From: Ipomoea triloba
Taxonomy: Eukaryota; Streptophyta; Magnoliopsida; Solanales; Convolvulaceae
Assembly (NCBI RefSeq): GCF_003576645.1
Contig: NC_044918.1
Coordinates: 17,678,809-17,742,808, forward strand
Direction: 5' to 3'
DNA: 64,000 nucleotides
Made by a program: the position numbers and the translations under genes. Within the stretch, counting starts at the first letter, position 1, and each line of letters opens with the position of its first letter. This document shows positions 1 to 12,201 of the stretch, one piece after another. A model generated the notes under the pieces. It made no database searches and was not told where the DNA came from. It was given only the letters and a program-made list of their open reading frames with translations.

Positions 1-234
1 ATTAAGAATTGGATTGAAATAATTGGAAGTTAGGAGCAAAGAATATCTAATTTTATCATTTCATTACTGTTTTTGTTTAGAAAAGAATGCTAGACTTGCT
101 CAAGTAGCATTAAAATAAAGAACAATAACTCCAGGATTCTGCCAAATCAAATCAAATCAAATACAAAACTAAGGAAATTTTAGAGGAAAAAAATAGAAAG
201 AAGAAGTAAAATTAAAGCATGAGTTGTTACATAC

Positions 235-576
235 CAAGAATAAATTCTCCTCTAATTTCTCCAACCTTTCCCTAAATTTATAATCTGACCTTAAACTTGG
301 TTTAGAGCAGCTCCAAACAGCAGACCTGAAACCCCTGACCAAATTATCAAGACCTTTTTGAGACTCCCACCAATATTTCTTGTCAAATTCCTCTTCTTCA
401 CTACCTCCCTCCCCTGATCTAAAAGCCCTGCACGGTTTCAACCTAATTCTCCCACAACCCTCTACACCAAACGGATACAAGACACCCACACTCCGCCGGA
501 AACAGCCCCCCAATGGCGGCGGCCGGCGGTGGTGGCACTCTAGTGATGACAAGTTTAACTTTGCCACCGTGGCCAT
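235..576 (-). CDS. First exon of a probable plastid-targeted protein, function unknown (partial)
   Basis: The exon begins at an ATG at 576 and reads 114 codons leftward to a GTATGT splice donor at 234-233, so the rest of the gene lies beyond the left edge. The first ~55 residues are rich in Ser, Arg, Pro and Gly with almost no acidic residues, which is typical of a chloroplast transit peptide. An acidic run (about residues 57-63) and a Trp-, Lys- and Leu-rich stretch follow, ending in a charged helix-like segment (about residues 98-112). Coding GC is well above the flanks, supporting a real exon. The open frame continues past the donor only into AT-rich, low-complexity sequence. I do not recognise the family and assign no function. 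Confidence 0.6.
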
Positions 577-1832
577 CGTAAATAAGATATTTTTCTTTTT
601 TTTTGTTTGGAACGCTACACTTTATACAGGAAAGGGTACGATTCTATCTTGAAATAGGATCGAATTCTTGCGGTGGGTGGGAGATGAAAACGTTAAAAAT
701 ATGATTTTTATTTTTGGGTTTTAGGGATTGTGGGAGAATATAAACGGGGTTTTGAGGAAGGGGAGAGAAGAGTGTAGTGTGATGACCACACGTTAAAGCT
801 ACCCCAATCTTCGAGGAAATGTAAATGAGCTACCCCAATCTTCATCTCCACGCTTCGAGGTCCTACGTGCTCAACTGGGTCTCATGTTACGTGTCCCTTT
901 TCCGTTAAGGGTTGGGACCTGTACTTGTCCACCTGCTAACTGCTTTGCTTTGCTACGCTGCACTTAACTAACAAGTTGGCTGGATAACTATGAAAGGTGC
1001 CAATTTCCAAATTTAAATTCAAAATCTCTAATTAAGGGGAAAACAAATTCTAAATAACTATAATTCAAATTTTCTGATCTTGTCGAATTATATTTTATAC
1101 TTTAAATTTTTAGGGCTCCTAGTCTGAACCAACATAACATGAAATGATGTAAATTATGGTAACTCAGCTGAACACAAAAGTTAAACATTTACTTACTGCG
1201 TACAAGGAATGCTCTTCACATTTCTAAGGTTCTTAGTCCGAATCAACAGAGCATTTAAAATTATGTAAATCATGGTAACTTAAATGAACACAAAAACTAG
1301 ACATTTGTTTATTATGCACAGTGAGTCTCCCTCACATTGAAAGGTTGCTCTCACTCTATTGCTGATGAAATTCGACTCTATTTTATTTTTCTCAAATTTT
1401 ATTCTTGTGATAAATTGAACAGTCTATACAAGAATATTCTACTGTTGTTGAGACTTTAGAAGATGGAAGTGCCGACCTTATGTTGGTAGGCATTGTGTTT
1501 ACGAAATAAAAATCTTCTCAATTTTCCAGACCACGCATGGGCTGAATTGAAGTTAGTGCATGTCATTTTCATGTGACTAATTATATTCTTAATTTTATTT
1601 TTTAAAGAGTGTAATTGTATTTTTTTTTTTTTGAAAGGAAGAGTGTAATTGTATTTTATATACCTAATATACGTGTTATAATGCTTATTGATTAAAAAAA
1701 CATTTATGAAAATTTACGATTATATTTAAATTTTAAAAAATATGAATATGATCATAATTAAGTATAAATGTTTAAGTTTTTTCACCAATAAATCTTTATT
1801 AAATTTATATATTTTTATTTAATGGGTCACAT
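577..1832. other. Intergenic upstream region with a dispersed repeat
   Basis: This should hold the promoter and 5' UTR of the minus-strand gene ending at 576; I cannot place a TATA box with confidence. At 1100-1430 two imperfect copies of a segment lie in tandem, each containing a variant of 'ATGGTAACT..GCTGAACACAAAA' followed by 'ACATTTACTTACTG'. The same family recurs at 11230-11450. No coding potential was seen. Confidence 0.5.
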
Positions 1833-2270
1833 TTGTGTGAGACCGTCTCACGGATCCTTATTCGTGAGACGGGTCGGGTCAGGTCAAGGCACCATGCAAA
1901 TGTCACACTTATATGTGCGAATGTCATACTTATATGCTCAAATATAACACTAATTAAGAATACAATTTTTGTTACTTATTAGAGAAAAAGTAATACATTT
2001 TTCATAATAAGTAATGTTGATAAGTGACCCTCACTTATAAGGGCAAATATAATACTTTTGTGGAAAAATGTAATACTTTTAAATCGAAATGTAAAAGTAT
2101 TGTATTTTCACATAAAAGTATTACATTTAACCTTATAAGTAACAAAAATTTTATTTCTGATTAGTATTACATTTGAGCATATAAGTATGGCATTTGTGTA
2201 TATAAGTATTACATTTGCACCTTGATGCGACCCGACCCAACCCGTCTCATGGTGAGACGGTCTCACACAA
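1833..2270. mobile_element. MITE-like element, family A, copy 1
   Basis: The ends are inverted copies of TTGTGTGAGACCGTCTCA, and the terminal repeat contains its own short palindrome GAGACCGTCTC. Inside each end lies GACGGGTCGGGTC or its complement. The core is made of AT-rich segments in both orientations built on 'AATGTAATACTTTT'. It has no coding capacity, so it is a non-autonomous DNA element. Related copies lie at 42253-42699 and about 52720-53036. The superfamily is not settled because I see no clear target duplication. Confidence 0.65.
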
Positions 2271-2877
2271 GTTTTTGCCTTATTTAATAATGTAAATGAT
2301 ACATTATTATTATCAAATATATAATACCATACGGTGCATTGAAATTTCTAATTTTATACATACAAGCAAAGTAACCAAACCAAGATACATAAACATACAA
2401 GATTACAAGGTTAGCGTGTTCAAATTGCCATGCCTTAATCGTTCTTTGTCCTCTTCAATTATTTCGGCCACCTAAATTTATTTTCTTTGGAAAAGACAAA
2501 TTAAATTCGTTACATAGTTAATGGTATGCATGTGTAGATCTTATCTTTTAAGTTATTAGAGTTGGTCTAAAATTTGGTTTAGATAATATTAAATTTTTTG
2601 TTAATATTTAAAATATTTTTGGATATATTTATTTGGGTGAAATATATATAATTTTTATTTTGAAATCTAATATATGTGAAATTTTAATATTCGATATTCA
2701 GATCAAACTTATATTAGGATATCACATAACTAAAATATCCATACCAATAATATATTGATGAGTATAGTCAAAATCTAAAACTTAGCTTAGAGTCATAGTT
2801 TTAATTGTGATAATGTGGATAATAAATAACTTTAAGCGTAAATAAATAAGTTATGTTTATATAAGTAAATGCAAGTA

Positions 2878-2975
2878 GCCGAGACCTTGTGGTTTATGAC
2901 ACCAAGTTACACTCGCATATGGGAGGCCTTAGTGAATGTGGTATTGACTCTTTGTGTTTCAGTAGGTTTAGAAAA
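2878..2975 (+). repeat. tRNA-derived SINE, divergent copy
   Basis: It starts with the family head 'GCCGAGACCTTGTGGTTTA' and continues with the diagnostic 'CTTTGTGTTTCAGTAGGTT' seen in the better copies. The tail is degraded. It is recognised by comparison with 53511-53677. Confidence 0.45.
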
Positions 2976-3500
2976 ATAAAGTTCTTTAACTTTCAGTTTT
3001 CAAAATGAAAAATCATACTAGTAAACAATTTTTTTATTTTTTATTCTTCAATTCTCTATTTTCTAAAAAATTGGAGAAATTCTGTAGCTAGTAAACAAGT
3101 AAGTGTTTTTATTTGGGTATCTCCTTTGGAAAATAGAATATGGCCGGAATCTCAGATACTATCAACTATATTGGGTGTACGAGGCACTCTCTTAATAGTT
3201 AATAACTTAATAATAACTTAATACTTTTATTAGTAAAGAATCTGATTAGGATTCTTAGGTTGAGTATGATATTAATAATGGACTAATTTATTCAACTTTA
3301 GTTTTCAATCCCAAAAGAACATAAAAACGTGTAAGCTCGGGTTAACTTTGTATATACGCACTTGTGGATTTGAAATCAAGTGTGAGATTACTGATTTTTT
3401 TATTCAAAATAATTAAAATACATAATTTTTAAATAATAATAATTATAATAATCTAATCTAAAATGTTAAATTAGAGTATTGATTTTTTTATTTTTTTTTT

Positions 3501-3616
3501 GCCAAGGACCTTGTGGTCCAGTGGCATCAAACCCTTCCCTTTATACGGGAGGTGGTGGGTTCGGGCTAGTTATGAACAGATATGCATTGTAATAGAGTTA
3601 GTAGTATTCAAAAAAG
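3501..3616 (+). repeat. tRNA-derived SINE copy
   Basis: The head GCCAAGGACCTTGTGGTCCA is followed by an A-box-like 'GGTCCAGTGGCAT', a B-box-like 'GGTTCGGGC' and the family tail 'ATGAACAGATATGCATTG..GTAGTATTCAAAAAAG'. The same layout occurs at 53511-53677 with a perfect target duplication. Poly-T immediately precedes it. Confidence 0.65.
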
Positions 3617-3779
3617 AAGTATTGATTTTTTTTTTTTAAAATTAAAATTGAATTAACAACTTATTTGGTTGGAGGGAATTATAATTCCACCTCAACTAAT
3701 TTCGAAGGTAAGTAAATTACTTTGTGTGGTTGGGGGATTGCAATTATCTCAACTGTTTGGATGAACTTACTTGCTTAAA

Positions 3780-4388
3780 ATTAGTCATGACTTGTTGGAA
3801 TATTTGGAAGGCAAAAACGAGAAGCTTTGGAACATGAGCATTATCTCTTATGCCCAATGCGTGTAATAAGCAAAATTTTACCTTCGAAGCTGGCTTGAGA
3901 CAAATAATATTAGAAGCAGTTCCAGGATGGTTCATCAAGATGTCAAATGGGATAAACCCCTTGAAGGTTGGTATAAACTCAATGTGGACAATGCTCTATA
4001 TGTAGATTCCAGAAATATGGGATTTTGTTGCATTCTAAGAGATTCTAATGGCATTTTTATAGTAGCTAAGCAGATAAATGGGGCAGGCATTTTTCCTCCT
4101 AAAGTAAAAGGGAATCAAGTTAATCAAGTTCTAGTAACTGATGATGCCCAGCTAGTCATTGATGGGTTGAAGTCCAATGATGATTTTTCTTCCTTTGATC
4201 TTATTGTAAAAGATATCAAGGAAATAACTAAGCATTTTGGTAACATTATATTTTTATTTACTAAGCAATCTACAAATATTACAAGTCATCTTTTTGCTAG
4301 AGATATCATTTTTAGGCCAGGTCGTGTGAAATGGAATTATGTTTCGTTTCCTTCTTTGTTTGATGTAATGTTGGCTGATAATGCCTAG
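3780..4388 (+). pseudogene. RNase H domain remnant of a LINE (non-LTR retrotransposon)
   Basis: An open stretch from 3927 encodes 153 residues with the plant LINE RNase H pattern 'W..P..GWYKLNVD.A', then 'GFCCILRDSNG' and a C-terminal 'NITSHLFAR'. Upstream in broken frame (3780-3926) is a 'TCWNIWKARNEKLW'-like stretch, which normally joins reverse transcriptase to RNase H, interrupted by two stop codons. The catalytic Asp of NVD is present. The usual Glu in the following 'E..A' helix is not recognisable ('KGNQVNQVL'), so the enzyme is probably dead. The reverse transcriptase and endonuclease are absent, leaving a truncated 3' fragment. A second remnant of this kind lies at 35040-35290. Confidence 0.75.
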
Positions 4389-4930
4389 TTTCATAATGAA
4401 TTTACTCATATTCCCTTAATGAGTTGTTGAAAAATATTGAAGGAAAAAGATCGGTAAAAGATATACTTGAATAATGTCCCGACTCCCGAGCACCTTGCTC
4501 TCCAACCAGCTTTGTGGACCACTTGGAGGTGTCCTCCAGAGTAGGTAGGGTGGAGCAAATCCTATCGAGAAGGGACTCCGGCTCCAACCCTGACAAAGAG
4601 AGCATCCAGATCGAAGTATGGTTAGGTGAGCTTGACCCCTTTGACCTCTTCGATCAGTGCTCATTGTTGCTCACAGTGGTTTGTCCTTGCCTCTCTTCGT
4701 GTGCCTGGGTCACGGTCAGGTCGAGCCCTGAGCTCGGCTGCACAGTGGTTGCCAGCAGCATATCGGAAGGCATAGAAGACATGACACCACCAACTATTAT
4801 CTGATCAAATGCTAAAACACTAGAATTGAAATTCTCATAATTCTATTCATGCAAATTAAACACTGGAATTTAAATTTCACTTTTTTTCTACATTATTTCT
4901 CTCTCAAGGAGTTGCAATTCATCACCTTAA
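4389..4930. other. Unassigned GC-richer block
   Basis: Between about 4470 and 4800 the composition becomes distinctly GC-richer than the surroundings, with short open frames on both strands and no recognisable protein family. The contrast and the adjacent LINE remnant suggest a transposon fragment. I cannot name it. Confidence 0.3.
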
Positions 4931-5791
4931 TTCTCTCGTTGCAACCAAAGATCCCGTAATAATGGACATTCTTACTTGAAGGATAGTTAAAATTTGAGGA
5001 CCCAAGCCTTCCACCAAAAGATTCTGAAAGTTTACTACTAGTTGAAAAAAAACATGAAAGTTTTCTCCAGAAATAGTGCTGGAGATAACTAATAAGGAAA
5101 CAACACGTGTTTCATGTACTATATTGTTAATATTTTCCACTTAAATGTTATCTATTTTTAAATGTCATCTATTTTCCACTTTAACGTTAATAGTGTTAAT
5201 TACATTTAAATGTTATCTATTTTTATTGAATAAAATTACCTTTAGCCAAATTTTTGTTGTCCTGAGCAAGTAATTTTAAGCATGTACCATATTAAGATTA
5301 ATTTTCGTTTGCATAGGCCCAAAGCCATTGCAAGTTGTATGATTGTATTTTTGCTCAATGAAGTTGTGGGACCATCAACGTTAGTACAGTGATGGACGGC
5401 TAATATGAATTTCATAGGCAATCAAACGGTAGCGATGTGGGGCCAGCGGTGGAACTCCATGCGCCATAGAAAAAAGATGGAAGAAAGGGAAATTCAAAAC
5501 TAAGCTGGCAAGCAATTGGCAGCCAGCCAAGGCCAGGCAACCGAAGAAATTTCCCTTTTTTTCTCCTATCTTACATTTCTTTTTCTTTTCTTTTCATTTC
5601 GTTTCCACACTCGCCTGACCACCCATGACTTGTTTGTCGAAATTCCTCTGACAACTGACAACCCCCAATTCCACCCTCCGGCCACCCTTCCCCCAGAAAC
5701 GCCGCTTAAACCTCTGTCGGCAAGGCCTCCATTCTTGCTTTTGTTGATTTTTCATTGGGGGAGAAGAAGCTAACAGGAAACGAGGAAAATA

Positions 5792-8363
5792 ATGCAGAGG
5801 GCTAGGGATCAGAGGTCAAAGTCTTCCAGACCCACAACAATCCATGGGTTTGCTCAATCTGGGGATCTCAATGCCTTCCACAAGATGCTTAATGACAACC
5901 CTTCTCTCCTCAATGAACGTAACCCCGTTGTAAGATCTGTGTTTGTGTGTTTATAATCTAATTTACATGTATGCTTTGACTTTGTGATGACTTCTGTTTC
6001 TTGGGAAATGTTTGATTGATTGAGAAATCTGTTGCAAAAATTCAGTTTTTTGGTTTTACTTATGGTTCTTGGGTATCAATTCCGTTGAAATCTTGAATTC
6101 CATAATTGTGTGTTATGGAGAAACATTGCTAGGGAAACAGAAAAGAGCAAAGAAATTGGATGAAAGATAGATCTCATGTGACTATGATTGGGGAAGAACT
6201 ACTGAATCTTGCTAAGTGATAGCCAATTGAACATTTTTCCATTTTGTCTATTTGCTGTGCTAAATTCTGCATAAAGTAGCAACCAAATTGGAAAGAAGTT
6301 ATAGGTTAATAGGCGTTTCAAAGAGGGAGCATGAGAGGTTAATGTTCCAGAAGTTATCACTCTGATAATATGTTAGTTTTCTTTTGTGGAGTCCATAAAA
6401 CCCCAATTGATGACATTATATACACTGTGAAGTAATCTTGAAGGTTCTTTTCAAATGCATTATTCCTTGATACATTGCTTTATTTGGATGTAGATGGCAC
6501 AGACACCACTTCATGTTTCTGCTGGTTACAATAATATTGAGATTGTTAAACTTTTGCTTGGTTTCCAAGGCCCAGAAAAGGTGGAGTTGGAAGCAAAGAA
6601 CATGGTAAATAAGCTCTCTTTAATTTGAATACTGTTGTATTTTCTTTCCAATCAAATGAAGGACTCTAGCTCATCATATATTGCAACCTTATTCTTTCTT
6701 GTTTCATATGTTGCACTTTTGTAGTATGGGGAGACGCCATTGCACATGGCTGCTAAGAATGGATGTAATGAAGCTGCAAAGTTGCTTCTCTCTCATGGGG
6801 CTCTTGTTGAAGCCAGAGCAAATGTGTGTTTCTTTTCCCTATTGCTTTCTCAATTACTTTGACATTGTAAATGCAGTGTCAATCAAAAAAATTTCCAACA
6901 CTCTTTTTTATATGTCTGCAGAATGGGATGACTCCATTGCACCTTGCTGTTTGGCACTCAATTCGAGTCGAAGACTATTCAACAGTGAAGACATTGTTGG
7001 AGCATAATGCTGATTGTAGTGTCAAAGACAATGTATAAAATGTTGTAATTCATTCAAGTATTAATAATTTGCTGGTCCTTTTTCTAATCAATATTGATTG
7101 TGAAACATATGAATTGCAGGAGGGAATGACTCCCTTAAATCATCTCTCTCAAGGCCCTGGAAATGAAAAATTGCGAGAACTTCTTCATAAACATCTTGAG
7201 GAGCAGCGAAGACGTAAAGCCCTCGAAGCATGCGGTGAAACCAAGGCAAAAATGGATGAACTTGAAAATGAACTATCAAAGATAGTGGGCTTACATGAGC
7301 TAAAAGTGCAACTCCGAAAATGGGCCAAGGGGATGCTACTGGATGAGAGGCGTCAGGCCCTGGGACTGAAAGTTGGTGCAAGAAGACCACCTCACATTGC
7401 TTTCCTTGGAAACCCTGGAACTGGTATTGATGCCATTTATATTCTAAATGATTTGTCCAACTGTGAATTCCCTAATTGTTAATGTATGCTTCTGTTTGAA
7501 TGATATATATTCCAAGTTTTATGTTTTGTATAATGTCTAAATGTTGTATGCATTTAGAGGTTCCAATTGGATTCCTTAGTTTTTCTCAACTACTCTCCAG
7601 GAAAAACAATGATAGCTCGAGTACTTGGAAAACTACTTCATATGGTGGGCATTCTTCCGACTGACAAGGTAACTGAAGTACAGAGGACAGATCTTGTTGG
7701 GGAATTTGTTGGTCATACGGGACCAAAGACAAGGAGAAAGGTAAATTTTGTGATTCAGAATGTTTATCTGTTTAACATCACATATTCTAGAGGCTTTTTT
7801 GACCAAGCCAATGGGTGTATCTGTAGATTCAAGAAGCTGAGGGGGGGATTCTATTTGTTGATGAGGCCTATCGACTAATACCCATGCAGAAGGCTGATGA
7901 TAAGGACTATGGTTTAGAAGCATTAGAGGAGATAATGTCTGTCATGGATAGTGGGAAAATTGTAGTGATTTTTGCAGGCTATAGTGAACCTATGAAGCGT
8001 GTAATATCTTCGAATGAAGGCTTTTGTAGGAGGGTGACCAAGTACTTTCACTTTAACGACTTTAGTATCGAAGATCTTGCCACGATTCTTCATCTTAAAA
8101 TGACTTATCAAGCTGAAGGTAGTTTGCTGTTTGGATTCAAGTTGCATCCTTCATGTAGTGTTGAAACTGTTGCAGCTCTTATAAAGAGGGAAACCACAGA
8201 AAAGCAGCGCAAGGAGATGAATGGAGGCTTACTGGATCCAATGTTAGTTAATGCGAGAGAAAATTTAGATTTCAGACTCAGCTTTGACTGTGTAGACGCC
8301 GAGGAATTACTGACCATTACACTGGAGGATTTAGAAGCTGGCCTCCGATTGCTATCTCAATAA
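5792..8363 (+). CDS. Ankyrin-repeat AAA+ ATPase, CbxX/CfqX (CbbX-like) family
   Basis: Seven exons with GT-AG introns join in frame: 5792-5929, 6494-6604, 6725-6823, 6922-7032, 7120-7423, 7601-7740 and 7827-8363, giving 479 residues. Residues about 15-170 hold ankyrin repeats; the clearest carry 'TPLHVSA', 'TPLHMAA' and 'TPLHLAV'. A charged linker with coiled-coil character (about 172-210) leads to one AAA+ module. Its Walker A is GNPGTGKT (250-257), its Walker B ends in Asp313-Glu314 (ILFVDEA), and an 'FAGY' sensor-like segment and Arg-containing stretch follow. Length and layout match the plant 'AAA-type ATPase/ankyrin repeat' proteins such as Arabidopsis At3g24530. CbbX relatives remodel Rubisco in red-type plastids and bacteria; the client of the plant ankyrin form is not known to me. 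There is no evident transit peptide. The ATG at 5792 is the first in frame that starts the conserved N-terminus, and a CT-rich leader precedes it. Confidence 0.92.
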
Positions 8364-9673
8364 GCGGTTGCTAGGCTCAACAAATATCAGAAACACATTA
8401 GAATAAAGTTCTCTCTAATTACAAGTAATGAATAAAATCTGTTGTCTGTGGTTTCAATTTCTGAAGAATCATGGCTATCAAGTTTAAGATCTGCAATGAC
8501 TTGTGGCGGTTTGGCAATGGATTGGCAGAATCTTGATCTTGGATCTCACTTGTCCCATTTTTTGTTTACCTTTGTGGTCATTATAATTGTTTGTTCTTTA
8601 AATTTACTTATGCCCTTTTAGAGTCTATACATTCTTTATGTGATAGGAGAATTCTTTGTGAGGATGTTTATAGATTTATAGGAGAGTAGAATGGTGGAAT
8701 GTATTCTATATTCTTTAATGACAATATGCTGTCTCTATATGTAATTCATGAATTCCCACCTCTCCAGTCATTGGAAAATTCCAGTTTTTACTTGAATTGT
8801 AATCTTGTAATGGCTGAAATGCATCTTTTGTCCATGAGTAATTTGACCATTGTACCCTCTTGGCCTCTTGTGCTGACAGATAACAGCTTGGACCATCTCT
8901 ACCCATAGCATAACCACCATTTTTTAATATATAAATTTATCAGCTTATGCCAGACTAATCCTAGTATTTGTCTCAAGAGTGGTATGAGACAACATAGGTA
9001 TCTTAGACTTTCCCTCATATACGCATATATCGTTGATCGGCACAGTATACTTTCCCATACTGGATCCAGGCGACAGCACATTTGTTAGTCAGTTATTTTA
9101 GTTTGCTTTACATTTGACATGTTTTGGAGTGTCGGAAAAGGTATAGATTCGACAAAAAAAGAGGGGGTACGTACGCAAGATTATTAGCACCAAACAATAA
9201 TAGTAGCCCCCATAAACATCTATCATACCAAACAATTCTTGCCTTTCTTCCTTCCTCAGCTCGTTCCACGCCTAAGGCATTTAAAGGAATTAAAGCCTTA
9301 AATCCTCCCCAAAAACAGCAGAAAAGAAAAGAGAAACAATAATTGGCTGCAGTTAGTACCTTCATTAATTATATTCCTACTACTATATATACATTAGTAC
9401 ATTACCACCACCCTTAATTATGATAAGCTTACTATATATACAGAGATGGAAACAGTGTAAGAATGTAAGTTGATGGAAAAGCATCAGCTGCAGTTAATCT
9501 GGTATGTCTTCTTCTTCTCTCTTTTCCTTTTTCCCCTCTTTCCCATATTTAATTAAATAAGCCTGCTCCTTTCTCTTCCACATTCGCACTTCCATTGCTG
9601 AGTAGCTTGAGCTTATTGTATTTGCAATAGTTTATTCGGTTAATATAAAATATCAGAGACTTAGATCAACAAC
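8364..9673. other. 3' UTR and intergenic spacer
   Basis: The first ~80 bases after the stop include AATAAA-like signals (for example AATAAA at about 8431), suiting the 3' end of the preceding gene. Short open frames at 8700-9360 show no family resemblance. Nothing else was recognised before the tRNA promoter. Confidence 0.5.
9640..9673 (+). promoter_or_regulatory. Upstream signals of the tRNA-Ser gene
   Basis: A TATA-like TAATATAAAATATC begins about 33 bases upstream of the tRNA and CAACAAC directly abuts its 5' end. Plant tRNA genes commonly have a TATA-like element near -30 and a CAA motif at the start site. Confidence 0.55.
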
Positions 9674-9755
9674 GTCGCTTTGGCCGAGTGGTTAAGGCGT
9701 GTGCCTGCTAAGTACATGGGGTTTCCCCGCGAGAGTTCGAATCTCTCAGGCGACG
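9674..9755 (+). tRNA. tRNA-Ser (anticodon GCT)
   Basis: The 82-nt cloverleaf has an acceptor stem GTCGCTT pairing with AGGCGAC and discriminator G. The D-arm/A-box is TGGCCGAGTGG. A five-pair anticodon stem encloses the loop CTGCTAA with anticodon GCT (9707-9709). A long variable arm typical of class II serine tRNAs follows, then a T-arm with GTTCGAATC. It has no intron and no encoded CCA. T-runs at 9764-9767 and 9769-9773 can terminate Pol III. It decodes AGC/AGU. Confidence 0.95.
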
Positions 9756-10307
9756 TATTTCACTTTTGTTTTTCTCCCCCCTTTATTGTTATTCGAATTT
9801 GTTGTACAGGAGCAGGGTGCATTTACCAGAGCTTTAGCAGAATATATAGTGGCATTTGGCAGGTTGTTTCCGTCACCATTTATTGCATTCCTCCTTTATA
9901 TATGCTCGAGGTAATTAAGGATATTGCTTATGATTTTTATCATGAATTAATTACGTAAAATTATGCCATATAATATACAATTTTGAAATATATCACTTTT
10001 TTTGTTATATATATATTAACAACTTAAACACTTAAAATTTCATTTTTTTAAAATAAAATATATGTAATTTTATTCTAGTTCATGATAGAGACAAACCTTG
10101 AAAGATAGTACATAGTATTTCTCATTGTATTTTCCTCTATGTTCCTCACTATTGTTGTTTGTTACACATACATTACATAATTATTTATTATTATTATTTT
10201 TTGGATAACATAATAAAAACACAAATCTAATAAGCATGACAAGCACTTTTAGAGAGCTCAAATGTAATATAACTAATATCTTATATAGTCCAAAATGAAA
10301 ATATGAC

Positions 10308-10344
<37 letters not shown>

Positions 10345-10660
10345 CCGACCACCCAGAAAAATGGTCCAAAAATGACATTTTAAAAATAAATTTTGTCGAA
10401 GGGTTGTGGTGGACGAGAATAGGTCGGAATTTCTGACCATGGTGGTTGAAATTTGCGAACCCTGTAATCTTGTTGAGTGACCAAATTTTCCGATCACTTT
10501 ATATAGTGGACATTATTACTGACCACTTCATGTGGTGGTTGAAAATAGTGATAAAGGTTTTTCCGCATACTCCAAGTGGGCCAAACACGAGTTTCCGATT
10601 GAAATAAGGCTATTTTCGACCACTTTATCGTGGTCGGAAATTAAGTGATTTCCAGCAATG
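10345..10660. repeat. Probable CACTA-type transposon remnant (subterminal repeats)
   Basis: Short motifs of the form 'GACCACTTTAT..GTGGTCGGAA' recur in both orientations (CCGACCACCC, GACCATGGTGGT, GACCACTTCATGTGGT, GACCACTTTATCGTGGTCGG). The block ends near 'ATTTCCAGCAATGTG'. Such nested inverted repeats are typical subterminal sequence of CACTA elements. Intact ends and a target duplication were not found, so this is tentative. Confidence 0.35.
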
Positions 10661-11229
10661 TGTTATTATTTTAAAACATTTTTCATAATGAAAGCAACTT
10701 CAGAACTACCAATAATAATAATGATAAGACAAAATATAATTGTAACTATGTAGGGATATTATAGTGGGACCAATTGGTACGTACTCATCAACTCTATTAA
10801 ATCCTAATAAAATGTGTGAATTGTTGATAATTAGATTTGAGCCATTTCGTTCTGAATAATAGTGAAAATTTAATACTCAATAATGTTTGTATATAGGCAT
10901 AAGTTCATCTAAATATATTTAGATTTAAATTAAAAAATAGTTAAACGGCCGGGAAGTTATCATACCATTGCTTTCTCGTTCTAGATGGTCATGCATGTTC
11001 TCATGGTAAAGCCAGTTCGTGTTGACCAGAGGGTTAGGATTTAGGGGTTTTGGCAGATTTCATTAAAACCAACGGCTAATGACTAACGAGATGGGTCCCC
11101 ACATAGTAATCATTAAATTTATCAGGAAAATAGATCAAAATATTTATTGTATTGTGAACCTCATTTATGTACACACAATTGAATTCTCACACCAGCCTGC
11201 AATTTGAATTCTTTCCTCCCAATGAATCC

Positions 11230-11450
11230 CTAACCTCAAGGGTCCCGACAGAGTATTTGCGAGGATATAAATTATGATAACTGAGCTGAACACAAGATTA
11301 AACATTTATTTACTGTGCACAAGTATTCCCTCACTTCGAGAGGTTGCTTTAACACTGCTGTTGGTGAGACTCGATTCTTGATCTTTCTTTTTAAATTTTA
11401 CCATGTGACCAACTGAGTTGTCCTTACTAAATACAATTTGAATCCTTTAC
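11230..11450 (+). repeat. Dispersed repeat shared with 1100-1430
   Basis: It contains 'AACTGAGCTGAACACAAG', 'AAACATTTATTTACTG', a TCCCTCAC-type segment and a 'GAGAGGTTGCT' stretch in the same order as at 1100-1430. This is a mobile family of unknown class. Confidence 0.45.
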
Positions 11451-11526
11451 ACACAACAACAGTGTTACTCATTTATGTTTGCAGAAATCAAGGAATAAAC
11501 TGTTGCAGCAATTAAGATAGTTGCGT

Positions 11527-11567
11527 GGGGGTGGGGGTGGGGTGAGCTGGGGGAGGGGGTTGGGGTT
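11527..11567 (+). other. G-rich tract with G-quadruplex potential
   Basis: Seven closely spaced runs of four to five G lie within about 41 bases on the plus strand, in otherwise AT-rich DNA. The block is about 640 bases upstream of the transporter start codon. Confidence 0.6.
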
Positions 11568-12201
11568 GCAATAATTAGCATGCATCATATCATATCAGTT
11601 ATCATCTGCATGCTGCTTTAGAAAAGTGATGAATCACTATGCACTACTTAAGAAAGTGAAATGCACTCTGCAGGAAAGTGATGGATCACTCCGCATATCC
11701 TTATAAAGTGCTGTAGGTGATGGGTTAAATCCAAGATAAACAGTGGAAATTTGTGTGAAGAAATGAACTCCACCTTTCATTTTCTCATTTTTCAGAGCTC
11801 AACTATAGAGACATGATTGTTTGATGTGTTATATGCAAATTTAATTTCTAGCAAAATAATTTTTCTGTGACTCCAATTAACACTCAAATTGCATGTCGTG
11901 AACAGAGAAATACCTTGTAAAATGGGTTGATATGATATGATGTTTAATTATGTACTAAACAACCTTATATGGGAGTTTGCTACATCACTTGTTATGTGTG
12001 CGAGTGAAATAAGGAAGTTAGTTTCCTTGTCCTATAATAGCGTTACCTTTTTCAGTCCTTCGTATTGCATGCATTTCCAAGAACGCCATTAGCCCTTTAC
12101 TGCTACTAGTCAGTACAGTAGTTAATCAATTAATGCCTCAATAGTCATCTTTCTTATTCGCCCACAGGATTAGTTGATCCAAACCAGGATTTAGCTGGAA
12201 T

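Larger units (their letters stand above)
9756..12201. other. Intergenic region with repeats
   Basis: It contains a TTA microsatellite (about 10304-10344), a CACTA-like remnant (10345-10660), a dispersed repeat (11230-11450) and a G-rich run (11527-11567). The last few hundred bases are the presumed promoter and leader of the transporter. No further coding signal was found. Confidence 0.5.

Noticed and set aside
380..652. Plus-strand open frame opposite the first exon
   Set aside because: It is the complement of the better-supported minus-strand exon and ends in low-complexity sequence.
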